Shown here: one piece after another, positions 1-10,885 of the stretch | Layout: every line of letters starts with the position of its first letter | How positions within the stretch are numbered: position 1 is the first letter of the stretch | DNA from: Cladocopium goreaui | Taxonomy: Eukaryota > Sar > Dinophyceae > Suessiales > Symbiodiniaceae | Assembly (NCBI GenBank): GCA_947184155.2 | Contig: CAMXCT020002374.1 | Location: 1-64,000 of the forward strand | DNA: 64,000 nt | Direction: 5' to 3' | Made by a program: the position numbers and the translations under genes | The notes under the pieces: model-generated | The model's input: only the letters and a program-made list of their open reading frames with translations | Told to the model about the DNA's origin: nothing | Databases searched by the model: none

Positions 1-274
1 CTTCTTTGCTCTGCAAGTCCTGAGGTTCCAACAAGTTGATTAGCATACAAGCTTTCTTCCATGCCATGGGATTCTTGAACCCTTTAGTATGGATATCGGC
101 TGCCATTTTGGCTGTAATTTCATAGATCAATACAAAATGATCCTTTGGAAAATGTTCATGCATGGAGGCAATGGAAATACCATGTGTGCGCTCCAAATGA
201 CGCATGGTTGGATTCCGTCCTGATCTGACAACACCAATCATACCTTGATTATCGTCATGAAACAGGAGTTGAGG
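1..274 (-). pseudogene. C-terminal end of copia RNase H, open at window edge
   Basis: Downstream of the A-run shift, the minus strand reads LFHDDNQGMIGVV, a histidine-rich LERTHGISIA segment and AKMAADIHTKGF. These are the conserved copia RNase H tail, including the third catalytic Asp in the HDDNQ motif. The frame is still open at position 1, so the stop codon and 3' LTR lie beyond the window. Confidence 0.85.
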
Positions 275-1019
275 AAAAAACTTTGGCTAAGACTTTCCAC
301 AGACTTAATGCGGGGATTCCTAGAGTCCTAAGTGCAGTATCTGCAGCCACAATTTCAGCTTCGGGGGTGGAATGACTAACACACCCTTGTCGCTTACTTC
401 CACCAGCAAGTGGGAATCTTGTGAACTTACCTTGGACTTGTAAGTGCGATCCTGATGTTGACCTCAAGGATTGAGCACATCCAGCGAAATCCGCATCTGC
501 AAATAGTCCTAACGATAAATCTTCAATTTTGTCTCCGACCCATCCTATCATTTTGAGGGACAATGTGGAATTAACATAACACATTAGGTGATGAAGACGG
601 GCGTCATCATCCTTTGTCCATTTAGTCACATTACGTGCTAATGCATTGATGGATCTCAACAGGTCAAACCGCGCAATGCGGGCTGCATAAAGCAGCTTCA
701 TAAGCACACTAGCTGCATGCGGAGCTAGATTCCCACGGCTCAGCGTCTCACTGTCTTGCGCAGGACGTGAGTTGCCAGTCTCAGAGAGAGCAGGCATATC
801 TGGATCGAAGGAATGTGCACACCAAGGACACTCAACTTTGCGTTTTCCATCGGAAGGAGCTCGATACGGGCTGCTTTTCGTTTCCTCTGGAAGGCTTGGA
901 GTTGATACCTTCTTCAATTTTGTGTCCTTACCAATGATGTCAAGATACTTTTCCACCGATAACTTTAACAATCCTTCCATGTTATAAGTTATGGTCTTGA
1001 CTTTCTTACCATTATGCAA
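255..1019 (-). pseudogene. Copia RNase H domain (frameshifted)
   Basis: Covers the connection between RT and RNase H and most of RNase H. Motifs seen: FADADFAG (first catalytic Asp), SLRSTSGS, then SHSTPEAEIVAA carrying the catalytic Glu. The frame ends shortly after a run of six A on the plus strand (275-280); without one of these the reading continues into the conserved C-terminal part. The upstream frame shift is near 1053. RNase H degrades the RNA strand during reverse transcription. Confidence 0.87.
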
Positions 1020-1048
1020 TTGGGTCTCACCTTGGGATAAAACACATC

Positions 1049-1939
1049 CTATAAGTAAAGTCCCAAGTCGGTTTCGGGTTCAATGCGCAGAACAGTGCGC
1101 AACATATCCCAACCTTTGGCCAGATTTTCGGAGGGCCCAGCAAGCTTAAGGTCATCCACATAGATTACCAACAGCAATTTGAGCTCATCATGAAAATACA
1201 TAGAAGGCCATTCCTCTCCAATGGGCTTAAAACCAATTTCTTGAACCTTCTTGTCACAATGTTGTTCCCACATCGTGCCTGAATCAGGGTGTCCATACAG
1301 GGCTTTGTCGAGTCTTACGACAGGGCGACGGAACTTCCAGTACTGTATCTCCGGAGGCCATACATCAGTGGGTAACTCCACCCAACACAAGGGTCCCTTC
1401 AACTTCGCCTGGATGTAGGCCTGAATCGCATCTGCCAACTTGACGGAGTGCCCAGGAAGACATCCGTAAAAATCTGCCCATCGTGAGGCTTCGAAGGAAG
1501 CAGGGGAATTTCCCAAGTCTTGGAAGAATGCTGCTTCCCAATGCTGATTCTTCACCTGATTTCCTAGCAGAACGCCTCTTCCCTTGAATTTTCGTCCAGG
1601 ATTGTCTTCTGACAGCTGGTAATTCTTTTCCACGCATATGACATGGACTCTGGCCATGTGTACTTCTTTTTTGTTCTTCTTGGCCTCTGCAACAACGTCG
1701 TCGTATTCACGAACCATTGTAAAGTCGAATACCTCTTGATCACGAAGGCCTTTCCACTCCTTGAGCATCGCCTCTTTGGCCTTTGGGTTAGACTCAAATC
1801 TCAGCTCTGCCCACAGGTCGTGAAACCATTGCATTGAAAAGTTTGCTTCCAAGACCTCCTGAAGGTATCTTGGTTCGGTGACTTTGATTTGATGCAGAAG
1901 TACACGGCATAGTTGGAAATGGGATGTATTCATCATCAT
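1049..1939 (-). pseudogene. Copia reverse transcriptase segment (frameshifted)
   Basis: Homologous protein sequence begins near 1797 (SNPKAKEAM) and runs to 1049. The RT core is clear: RKFKGRGVLLGNQV, a PASFEASRWADFYG helix, QAYIQAKLKGP, ALYGHPDSG and the catalytic YVDDLKLAG box near 1150. The frame stops at LGLYL, while GCVLSQGET in another frame continues the protein a few bases on. So one base is missing or two are extra near 1053. The enzyme copies the element RNA into cDNA; this copy could not make it as one polypeptide unless ribosomes shift frame. Confidence 0.88.
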
Positions 1940-2918
1940 CAGTGGCTATGTCCTTCACGTTCTTGACGTTAACACATTTGCCATTTTTGATCATTGTCGA
2001 CTCTCCTGGCGTAGCCATGGAAAACCTCGAAATCTCACCTGACAATGTGCTCCAAACTTCACCACTCCACGATGCTTTTGGGCCACGTCCTTTCTCGACC
2101 TCTGACCATTCATCCCATTCAGTGAGATATTCCTCGTCGTCCGGGACGTCAGTAGAAGCATCGGAACATGGACTTGCATCAGCATTCCTCTTCACTCTTC
2201 GACAATCAATGTATCGTCTTCCATGTACATCGTCATCATCGACTATGTCGTACAATTCAAGATACGTACTTGTGCATGTGATAGGTAAGGTAATCTTGTT
2301 CTTCACAACTTCACCAACACCTGCATCGGATTTCTTTGACTTCGAATGAGAGTCATCCTTTTTACTTTCATCACCACCCTCATCGTCCTTGGACTTTGGC
2401 TCGTCCTTGTCTTTCTTTGAATCTTTCTTCTCCTTCTTCGTTGCCTTCTTCTTCTTTTCCTCGACCAATCTTTTGGCTTTGTCATCGGCCTCTTTCTTCT
2501 CCAACTTCTTCTTCTCGGCTTTGAGGATGGTGTTCCGATCAGATTGGGAGAGTTTGCGCCATTCTTCAGGAGAATAGGTCCCTTTGGGACGCAATGACGT
2601 TCTGAATATTCGTCTACCGTCATCTCCAATCTTGTATGGGTAACCCTTGACGTTCAACTTGACCTTCTCACCATCGTCATTGAGGTATACCTTCCCATCT
2701 CCAGCCTTGCCCTTCTTCCAATGGTCTGGTTGGGCATCGATCAATTCCTGGAGAGTCATCTCTTCTGGATCTTTGTCTTTGTCGAAGATATCCTCGGAAT
2801 CATCAAGAGGCTTCTTTGAAACTTTTCCACCACTTGGTCCAGGTCCACCATCGTCTCCGTCATCAAGCTCATCATCATCTTCATCTTGGTCATGTTCTTC
2901 GTCATCTCTATGAGGCAC
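1794..2918 (-). pseudogene. Copia polyprotein: acidic/Lys-rich linker between integrase and RT
   Basis: This frame continues the polyprotein after a one-base shift near 2950. It starts with an Asp/Glu-rich stretch, then a WxKGKAGDGKVYLNDDG-like segment, a long Lys/Glu region (about 2370-2530) and a second acidic part, and ends SRPVGRAEI followed by stop. It is a disordered tether of the kind often found between integrase and RT in these elements. The last residues fit directly onto the SNPKAKEA segment at the start of the RT frame, placing the next shift at about 1797. No catalytic motif is expected here. A programmed frameshift is possible at the 2950 junction but I see no classical slippery heptamer with a following structure. 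Confidence 0.75.
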
Positions 2919-5900
2919 TTTGGAGGGATCGCCATCGAGGATTTCTCTTTCTTTCTTTCATTCCTTCCAATGTGGTATTCACCCTCTCGTATTCTTGCTT
3001 GCATGGAAATGTCAATGGAGTGACCATCTCGACCTTTTCAGTCAAATGAGGTTTGAGAAGACGATGTTCAGGTTTGCTAGCATCGTCACCAAGATTTTGA
3101 TGTACGAATTCACTCAGAGGCCATACTTTGTATTGTCTTGACCAATGCATCTCTGGACCAATGTGATACCCTGCAAACACTCCTGGAATAGAGTCAGGCC
3201 CGAACTTATGAAGTTGTCCTGCTTCTCTGGTCTTCGGAGGCTTGTAGTTCACACGGGCACCATAGGGGATGAGTTTGCCAGCAAAGTCAGATCCATGGAG
3301 TTTGCACCAAGCGCTCAAATCATCATCGTTGGGTTCTACGTTGAGTAGATGACATACGCAAAGGATTGCTGTTCTCCAGAAACATGGTGGCAATCCAGCT
3401 TCCAAAAGGCATGTAGAAGTAGCTGTGAGAATAAATTGGTTCGTCCTTTCGGCAATCGAGTTGGTTTGAGGTCTTCCAGGCAACGAATGATCAATTGGTA
3501 TCTTCATCTCATTCATGGCTTCAATGAATTGAGGAGCATGATCAGAGTAGGCCTGTCTGACCTTCTTGGCGCCGATGAATTGTTTCACTGCTCTAACTAC
3601 ATCATCTTTGGTCATTCTGTCAGATGGATAAGCACCAATGATTCCTGTATAACAGTCTCTGACAACCAACACTTCCTTCTCGAGGACCAATACGTCATCA
3701 TGGACTTTGGATGTGTCCACCGCATCGAAGGTAATGAGGTCGCCAAACTTCTTGAGTTCCCTTTTGTATGCACCACGACGAGTCTTGAAATGCTTCATCT
3801 TTGCTCGAATGCATGAATCGCAATATGGATTCTTGTATCTGTGGGTCAACTTGTGATTCAAGCTATTAGCTTCTCTCTTGAGTGTTCCTCTTTTGGCAAC
3901 CCTAGATTCACCTTCAACAACATCGATCTCGATGTCATCTTCATCACCTTCAGCGGCATCTTCAGGAGCACCATGACCATCATCTTCAAAGTCAGTCTCG
4001 TCTCCAGGAGGCTCGTCAATCGGAGTTCCTGGTTCGTACTCGCCGCCCTCAGGTGGTTCTTCTTCTTCTTCTCCTGGGGTTGCTGAATGTTTCTGCCGGT
4101 TCATTGCTCTTTTCTTCTTCTTCACCTTGAGCTTCTTGACATATCGGGAACAGTTGTGATCCTCAGTTGATGTCTCAAGACCACTTTCTCCATCGAGATG
4201 TACTCTTCGTGAGGGTTGACCAACATCATCAATGTCGTTGAAATCATTGACTCCGATTTGAGGATGTATCAATAGGTCATGGATCTTTGATGCATGATGA
4301 CATTCATGAGGAGTGCATTCGTAAGTTCCAAGATCAACGTAGGGGATGTTGTCATGGATTGTCAAATCGATGCGTTCTCCATTCTTCGTAATCATGAAAG
4401 GCATTTGACCAGATGGCCATACAAAGGAATATCCTTCTTCCATGCATCGTTTCCCAAGAGACATCACGGACGGAGTGTCGTCCAGTACATAGGCATGAGA
4501 GGTCACATCAAAGGTTCCCAGGTCAATCTCTGCTTCTGTCTGAGTAGCAGTTGAACCGTTGGCTGTGTGGAACATGATAGGATCACAAGTTCGCTGCTTC
4601 AAGTTCATCCTTTCGGCTTTCCTTGCAGAAATCAGATCATGCCCGCTGCCAGAATCCAGGATGAATCTACGATCTTTGGCTTGCACTGGTAGTGAAATGC
4701 ACATTATGTTCTTGGACTTCATGAGGGAGTTTCCAACTTCGTGTTCAACAAGCTCTTCAATAAAAGTCAAGTCATCACGATCATTGTCCAGTTTGATCAA
4801 CATGTCGAACTTGGGGCCAATAATGATTCTAACTTCATCAACAAAACGATGGAGTCCACATCTGTCCATGATGATAGCCTTGGCCCGTGCTCGGACTGAA
4901 CCGAGGGTGTTGTCGGACTTGGACTGATCGTCGGTCAAATCATCGACTTTCCAGAAAACATATTGCTTGTTGGGGTCACGATACATACGTTTGGGTAGTC
5001 CCTCCTGGTAGTCCTCAATGTCGATCTCGTGCACCTCAGGTTCCAGATCAAATGAGATCCTGCGATCATCAGAAGACTTCTTTGCGCTGGCTATCCTCGG
5101 TGAGGTATAATCCATAGAATCTTCATTGTCGCTATCAAAGAAGGAATCAATGGTAATGGGAGTCGCCTTCTTCTTTGGTGTCTTCTTGCTGGTTCTCTCT
5201 GAGGATGCTGAGGGCGATTTATCTGCATGTAGGAATTTACATTTGTTTCCGAACTTGCAGGTACCTTCTTGCCAATTCCAACATACCTTCTTTTTGGGTC
5301 CAGCTGAAGATGAACTTCCTCTACCTTTCCCTCTTGATGAATCTCTACTTCCGCTTCTGCCTTTCTTACCTTTCATCTTGGCATCATAGACCTTCTGAGA
5401 ATGACTGTAAAGACATTTGTCACCTTTGTTGCATCCTCCTTTATTGAAGAAGTAGTTACAGAAAATCTTCTTCTTGTCAACGGGTGAAGATGATCTTCCC
5501 TTCCCACCTTTGCCTTTCTTGTTGTTCTTGTCGGCATGGGATTTCGGAGAAGGTGTAGGAAGTACCGATGCAGCTTCACTCTTCGCTTTCGCCTTAGGAC
5601 GTTTGGGAGGATCACCTGTAGACGATGCGGCCGCTTCATTCTCCTTCTTGGTCTTGACGGGAGCGGCAGGCTTGTCTGCATCTTCTAAGGCAGGTGTCGT
5701 CTTGTTAGAGGACAATGACAGTTTCACTGCACGTTCTCTATCTTTCAACAGTCGTTCTTGCTTCCCTCGTGCTATGTATCCCTTGATCATACCAGTTAGG
5801 TAAGCATAGGTCTTCTCATGATGCCCTTCATCAAAGGTTTTGTATCGGTTGATATCGAAGGCCATAAGTTTTGAATGTTCAATCTTCCGGAACAACGTGT

Positions 5901-8802
5901 CACGCAGGGAATTGTTGGAAGGCAGATCATCATGTTTCATATTGTATACGATGTCAAGCCACTTGTTGTAGAAGGCCTCAAGTTGGTCATCTCCATAGTA
6001 GTTGAACATATACAAATGATGGGCATTGTAGAGAACTTCAGTGTGGTCAGGTGACTTGAAGCTAATCAATATCATTGCAAATAGTTCTCGTCCCTTGATG
6101 AAGTCCCCACTTCTCCCATACAATTGGTTCTTCATGGACATGTCATACTTCACTTGCATGGACTTGTCCCCAGCATTGTCAATGACTTTCCTCAAGGCAT
6201 TGGAGAGCTTGGCATCAATGGATTGGAATCTCACATCAGGAGCTTTGGCCAGCGCCTCCAAGTCAGGTTGATCTGCAAGACACGGAGCTAACCACGCCTT
6301 CCAATCTTCATAGTTTCGATCTCCACTTGCAACGCAAACTTCATGAACGACACTTCCCTTCCAGGATGAAAGTTCAGTGGTCTTAGGCCAGGGTTGGAGA
6401 CTGATCTTTTCGGCTTCTCTTAGAGATACAGATGACTTGGATCTATCCCTTTCAAGGTTCTCCAACTCCTTGACATTTGTGTTGTACTCGTTCCTGAGCT
6501 TCTCGAAGGCTTCAGCTTCTGCTCGGTATTCCTGCTCTTCATCATTGGCACGATCTTCAGCTTGAGAGAAATTGTTCTTATAGTAATCTTTACGATCTTC
6601 CATCTTCTTCAACTCATCTTGAAGATTTCGAACTTCAGCGTTCCTCTCTTGCTTCATCTCGTCCAACTCTGCTTTCAGTTTGACACACTTCTCTTCACAT
6701 TCATTCCGAGGCATGGCATTACTGGGGTACCCATGTAATGTAGTCGGTCTATTCATTGATGAAGAAGAATGAGCTTGGTTTTCCAACTTCAGGGCAGCAA
6801 TGGTGCTCGACATTTCTTCTACCTCAGCGTAACGCTCATTGGCCAATTGATGCATCTCGGTCAAATGGCTTTCAGGAATGGAATAGTCAGTCGCACCTTT
6901 GATCACGAGTCTTCTGTCGTTCAACATCTTGATGGACTTACCTGCATCCCTGTGAGCACGCTCAAGAGAGTCCTTTTGGGCTTCAAGTTCAGTATGAAGG
7001 CGAGCAATAGCTGTATCCCTGTCATTGAGTTCATTGTGCAAACTGTCAAACAAGGTACTCGTCACATTCGGATTGTTGCTCATGTGATCGATCTTGTTCA
7101 GAGCATCTTGATATTTCTTACCAGTTTCATCAAAGTTTCGCTGGAAGACTTTGAGCAGGTCCTCAGTGTCAATGAGTTCAGATCTATTCTGCAAGTACAA
7201 TTTGTCAACTTCGGCCTTGGATTCTTTCAAGCTGTCACGTTCACGCACGGCTTGCATGTACATCTCGTATAGAGGTCCTCCATGCGGTGATCTGCTCGGT
7301 GAAGATCTTCTGGCTTGTTGACAGGAAAGTTCATGATACTGATTCTTCGATTCAGTCAGTTGCTGTTGCATTCGATCTAAAAGACTTTGTTTCATGTGTA
7401 GTTCAGAACGTAGTCCCATTATCCTCATGTCCCGCATGCCACCTGATTCAGCTAGAGATTCTTCAGAAACCCTGTTCTCAGAAATCGCTAGTCGAGATTG
7501 TAAGTTCTCACTGTGGATCACCTGTAATCGAAGCTGTGATTCTTCCAAAGCTAAGTGATGTTCACATTCTGCATAACGGTCATGTTCAGATCTTATGTTA
7601 CTACGGAACTCCTTCATGATCTCGTCCCTCTTCATGTCAGCAGCATCTAACTCAGTTTCCAGTCGCCTGACATTCATGGCCATGGTGTGCTTCATCGTCT
7701 GGTTCTGATTGGCAACCTCGAGCATCTCGATCTGCAAAGCACATGTTTGGTCATTAGCATAGCCGACTGCTAGAGCTTCTTGCTTGGCATTCATCTCTGC
7801 GTTTTCCAGTTCCAGTCTGAGTTGATTGATGTGAGCATTCGCGTCAGTTCCCACATGTACCATAATTGCGTTTGCTTGTCCCATTTGTTCATCGAATTCC
7901 GAACGTAGTCGTGAATATTTGAATTCCAAATGAGATGCAGCTTCATTCGGCATAGTCTGATACCTTTCCAACTCTTCGATCCTGTAGGTCGCACCTTCAT
8001 CTTCCTGTTGTGCAGCCTGTAACTCGAAGTTCAGCATCTGGAGTTGTTCGGTCATCGACATCATCTCTTGATGAGTGGTGCTTTCTAGGAAATTAAATTG
8101 TTGATAGGCATATGCTGTCGTCTCACTCAATCTTGCCTGAAGTACAGATTCTTCTTCAGTGGCCCTTTCCAGTGATGTTTTGTACTCAGCTAATTCACTC
8201 TGATAGGCAGTGAAGATGTCGCTACCACTTGACGGGGCATTCACTTGCTGATAAGATCCTGTCCCTGATGGAGTAGCGTCCTGAATCGGTGAAGGCGGAT
8301 TCGAAGACGTAGTCTTTGCCTTAGTCCTTGGGGTCATCGGAGGCGACAATTGTCGTGCAGATGATCTTCTCTTTCCAGGTGTGCTGTCCCTATCTTCAAT
8401 TGCTTGCATTGTCGAAATTTGTCTCCCTCTAGGAGCAACCAGATGTCGCCTGGGTTGGCTTGTTCTCAGTTCTGAGGCATCGCTTCCACCAGTGTCGATA
8501 CTCTGTGAAGAATTTGACTGCGTGCCGGCAGCTGGTGCAACGGCATGTCCAGAGAAAGAAAATGCATTATCGCTGCTATCCTGTTCAGTCATCTGTAAGG
8601 CCCGCGGCTCCCCGCTCGTAGGCTCCGTAGGAGTCCTACGGCTGATAACCTGCGAATCGGGGATTGCCTGTCCGATTATATTCCAGTAATTGATGTTGAT
8701 GTTTGTTGTTCCAGTAATGACTTCACAAAGACGACAGCTTCCGCATGGCGTTCCTTTTCTCTGTTGCTGCAGTGGGTCTTGAGCCAAAAGGGCGATTGTC
8801 AT
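2908..8802 (-). CDS. Gag-protease-integrase polyprotein of copia-like element
   Basis: A 1964-residue frame. Residues about 1-190 are Ser/Pro/Thr-rich; about 195-800 are a long Glu/Gln/Leu-rich region typical of coiled coil; about 806-1050 look like a compact capsid domain. Two CCCH zinc fingers follow (about 1114-1132, CNYFFNKGGCNKGDKCLYSH; about 1172-1190, CWNWQEGTCKFGNKCKFLH). The retropepsin active site DSGSG is at about 1380. The integrase zinc region (HRYKNPYCDSC) is near 1650, and the catalytic acids are in FDAVD (about 1688), AYSDHAPQF (about 1750) and the AERTNQF segment (Glu about 1782). Tandem CCCH fingers stand where most retroelement Gags have a CCHC knuckle. The first Met is used here; a Met near residue 70 (about 8595) is a possible alternative. 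The frame ends by running into the wrong phase near 2950, where the neighbouring frame continues the protein. Confidence 0.9.
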   Translation of the reverse strand: MTIALLAQDPLQQQRKGTPCGSCRLCEVITGTTNININYWNIIGQAIPDSQVISRRTPTEPTSGEPRALQMTEQDSSDNAFSFSGHAVAPAAGTQSNSSQSIDTGGSDASELRTSQPRRHLVAPRGRQISTMQAIEDRDSTPGKRRSSARQLSPPMTPRTKAKTTSSNPPSPIQDATPSGTGSYQQVNAPSSGSDIFTAYQSELAEYKTSLERATEEESVLQARLSETTAYAYQQFNFLESTTHQEMMSMTEQLQMLNFELQAAQQEDEGATYRIEELERYQTMPNEAASHLEFKYSRLRSEFDEQMGQANAIMVHVGTDANAHINQLRLELENAEMNAKQEALAVGYANDQTCALQIEMLEVANQNQTMKHTMAMNVRRLETELDAADMKRDEIMKEFRSNIRSEHDRYAECEHHLALEESQLRLQVIHSENLQSRLAISENRVSEESLAESGGMRDMRIMGLRSELHMKQSLLDRMQQQLTESKNQYHELSCQQARRSSPSRSPHGGPLYEMYMQAVRERDSLKESKAEVDKLYLQNRSELIDTEDLLKVFQRNFDETGKKYQDALNKIDHMSNNPNVTSTLFDSLHNELNDRDTAIARLHTELEAQKDSLERAHRDAGKSIKMLNDRRLVIKGATDYSIPESHLTEMHQLANERYAEVEEMSSTIAALKLENQAHSSSSMNRPTTLHGYPSNAMPRNECEEKCVKLKAELDEMKQERNAEVRNLQDELKKMEDRKDYYKNNFSQAEDRANDEEQEYRAEAEAFEKLRNEYNTNVKELENLERDRSKSSVSLREAEKISLQPWPKTTELSSWKGSVVHEVCVASGDRNYEDWKAWLAPCLADQPDLEALAKAPDVRFQSIDAKLSNALRKVIDNAGDKSMQVKYDMSMKNQLYGRSGDFIKGRELFAMILISFKSPDHTEVLYNAHHLYMFNYYGDDQLEAFYNKWLDIVYNMKHDDLPSNNSLRDTLFRKIEHSKLMAFDINRYKTFDEGHHEKTYAYLTGMIKGYIARGKQERLLKDRERAVKLSLSSNKTTPALEDADKPAAPVKTKKENEAAASSTGDPPKRPKAKAKSEAASVLPTPSPKSHADKNNKKGKGGKGRSSSPVDKKKIFCNYFFNKGGCNKGDKCLYSHSQKVYDAKMKGKKGRSGSRDSSRGKGRGSSSSAGPKKKVCWNWQEGTCKFGNKCKFLHADKSPSASSERTSKKTPKKKATPITIDSFFDSDNEDSMDYTSPRIASAKKSSDDRRISFDLEPEVHEIDIEDYQEGLPKRMYRDPNKQYVFWKVDDLTDDQSKSDNTLGSVRARAKAIIMDRCGLHRFVDEVRIIIGPKFDMLIKLDNDRDDLTFIEELVEHEVGNSLMKSKNIMCISLPVQAKDRRFILDSGSGHDLISARKAERMNLKQRTCDPIMFHTANGSTATQTEAEIDLGTFDVTSHAYVLDDTPSVMSLGKRCMEEGYSFVWPSGQMPFMITKNGERIDLTIHDNIPYVDLGTYECTPHECHHASKIHDLLIHPQIGVNDFNDIDDVGQPSRRVHLDGESGLETSTEDHNCSRYVKKLKVKKKKRAMNRQKHSATPGEEEEEPPEGGEYEPGTPIDEPPGDETDFEDDGHGAPEDAAEGDEDDIEIDVVEGESRVAKRGTLKREANSLNHKLTHRYKNPYCDSCIRAKMKHFKTRRGAYKRELKKFGDLITFDAVDTSKVHDDVLVLEKEVLVVRDCYTGIIGAYPSDRMTKDDVVRAVKQFIGAKKVRQAYSDHAPQFIEAMNEMKIPIDHSLPGRPQTNSIAERTNQFILTATSTCLLEAGLPPCFWRTAILCVCHLLNVEPNDDDLSAWCKLHGSDFAGKLIPYGARVNYKPPKTREAGQLHKFGPDSIPGVFAGYHIGPEMHWSRQYKVWPLSEFVHQNLGDDASKPEHRLLKPHLTEKVEMVTPLTFPCKQEYERVNTTLEGMKERKRNPRWRSLQSAS

Positions 8803-8879
8803 ACCCTTTGGCTGTGGGTCTAAGAGTGATGAATTATGTGATATTGTACTTTGGTCCGTAGCTTACACTCTATTCGCAG
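8803..8879. other. Expected 5' leader/LTR edge of the retrotransposon; no LTR recognised
   Basis: This short stretch lies between the polyprotein start and the microsatellite. An LTR end (5'-TG...CA-3') and a primer-binding site complementary to a tRNA 3' end should be near here. I see no convincing TGGTAT-type site. The microsatellite may have grown inside the LTR. Confidence 0.3.
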
Positions 8880-9059
8880 TATGTATGTCTGTGTATGTAT
8901 GTCTGTGTATGTATGTCTGTGTATGTATGTCTGTGTATGTATGTCTGTGTATGTATGTCTGTGTATGTATGTATGTATTTATTTATGTATGTATGATTAT
9001 GTATGTATGTATGTATGTATGTACGTACGTACGTACGTACGTATGTATGTATGTGTGTG
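8880..9059. repeat. (TGTATGTC)n / (GTAT)n microsatellite
   Basis: An octamer TGTATGTC repeated about nine times grades into TATG and TACG tetramers. The resulting Tyr/Cys/Val-rich open frames are artefacts of the repeat. Confidence 0.95.
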
Positions 9060-9404
9060 AAAAAGTATTACTGTATGTGTATATATATGAATATGTACCT
9101 GAATATGTATATGAATATGTGCCTGAGTATATGAATATTTGCCTGAATATGTATATGACACGCATATATGTACACTGTATATGTCTATGTGTGATTATGT
9201 GTGTGTATGTGTGCATGTGTGTATGTGTGTGTGTATATGTGTGTGTATATGTGCGTGTGTGCGTGTGTGTGTGTGTACGCGTGTATGTTATGTGTGTATG
9301 TGTGTATGTGCGTGTATGTGTGTATATGTGTGTATGCGTGTGTGTGTATATGTATGTAATGTAATGTAATGCAATGCTATGCTATGTTATGTTATGTATG
9401 TGTA
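9060..9404. repeat. Degenerate TG/TATG simple-sequence region
   Basis: Irregular mixtures of TG, TATG and ATGTG, becoming (TATGT)n near 9355-9400. It continues the preceding microsatellite in decayed form. Confidence 0.85.
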
Positions 9405-10885
9405 ATTAATCGTATGCATGGATGGATGGATGGATAAATGGATGGATGTGCATACCAAGGCTCACATACCATGTGATGCCATAAAGCCACACCATTGCCA
9501 TTGTTATTGCCATTGCCATCACTATTGCGGTTGCGTTCCATGCACGCACACACACACATAATACAACATAACACAATATATTATATACACACATATACCC
9601 ATTAAATCTGTCTAGGTGAGTGTATGTGTGTGTGTGCGCCGGTGTGCGTGCATGCAGCGGACATGCATATCACCACGATGTTCCGCAACACAGGCTAATG
9701 ACCAAGACGCATTGAACAGCGAATGATGGAATATATGGAATGATACTTTTTGACAAAACGTCTAGTCCAAATCCAAAGCCGGAAAATTGTGCTGTTGATG
9801 GTTGATAGCATCCAGGGTTGACAGAATGAGGTTCCACAATTGACCTGCCGTAGACTGCACATGCAGCAAATCATTGCATCAATAACATTGGCACCATTTG
9901 CACCAAGCCATTGACTCAAACTCTGAGCAGTCGGCACTGGTTGCAAGACGCAGCTCTCCGTGGCTAGTCCAGCAACCAGTTCCAGAGGTTTGCCTTGCTC
10001 TTCCCCTTAGCTTTTCCAGTGCAGTGCTTTACCTAGATACTTCACTAATCTTCACTAGATACTTCATTAGATACTGATACTTCATGATACTTCATCATTC
10101 CCATGCTGAAAGCTTGAGATCTGCCACTCCCATGAAGGGAACTGCCAAACAGGAATCTACCTAAACCATTCCCTTGCCATGACCATGCTATGATCGACTC
10201 CATTCCACTGTGGTATCACTTGCTATCACCTGCTATCACTTCTGGCAGCACCTGGTATGACTTCTGTGTGGGATGCTTTGGGCACGGCCCTTTAAATCTG
10301 GTGAAGCCACCAGGCCGCATTGCCCACAGCTTTCCCAGTTCACGCCGCGACCGTGATCCTGCTATGAACATTTTACGCTTACTGTACTTTACCGCACTTC
10401 TTTGCAACTTTTTTCATTACATTTTGTAAATATCTTAAGCGATTCAATGGCGGCGCGCAGCTACAGCAGAACTACAAATCCTTCATTCAAAATGTAAATC
10501 CTTGAGCGACAACATAATCTTGAAATATGCTTGTTGTCCTACCTTGGGTTGTTGTTTTGGCTCTGCTTTGGCAGCAGGTGATACCACGGCAAAGTTGTTT
10601 AGGGAAGGCAAAGTAATGCAAATGCAAGTCTGTTCAACAGCCGGCGGAAAGGCATACTAGCCATGGAACTCCGCCTACATCCCTCTGGAACCTGTACAAA
10701 AAGGGATGCAGAGCGCAATGCAGTCTCTTTTGCTGCACTGCGTCAGGAGTGTTTACCTCATTTGGCCAACATTTACAACCGGTGTGGCAGGCATCGGATT
10801 TTAGAAGCAGTTCCCACTATTAGCACAGACTAGCACCTCCTTCGAGGACGCTCTGGCACTTTGCCATCTGCTTTGTGATCTTGGA
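9405..10885. other. Intergenic stretch without recognised gene
   Basis: Contains a short GGAT run (9419-9446), CA/TG-rich patches (9545-9640) and repeated ACTTCA/GATACTTCA words (10030-10095). No open frame here has convincing codon bias or motifs. Confidence 0.6.

Larger units (their letters stand above)
1..8802 (-). mobile_element. Ty1/copia-like LTR retrotransposon, 3' end cut by window
   Basis: The minus strand encodes, in order, Gag, aspartic protease, integrase, reverse transcriptase and RNase H. Integrase before reverse transcriptase is the Ty1/copia order (Ty3/gypsy is reversed). The first 5.9 kb is a single open frame. The rest is split by four apparent one-base shifts near 2950, 1797, 1053 and 275-280. 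The RNase H end reaches position 1 still open, so the 3' LTR is outside the window. I could not identify a 5' LTR or primer-binding site between the start codon and the microsatellite that begins near 8880. The copy looks recently active in its 5' two thirds and broken in its 3' third, though assembly indels could also explain the shifts. Confidence 0.92.

Noticed and set aside
99..118. GCCATTTTGGCT, a partial match to the dinoflagellate spliced-leader sequence
   Set aside because: It lies inside the conserved RNase H coding sequence (AKMAADIH on the other strand) and lacks the rest of the leader. A shorter match at 58911 is likewise in an exon.
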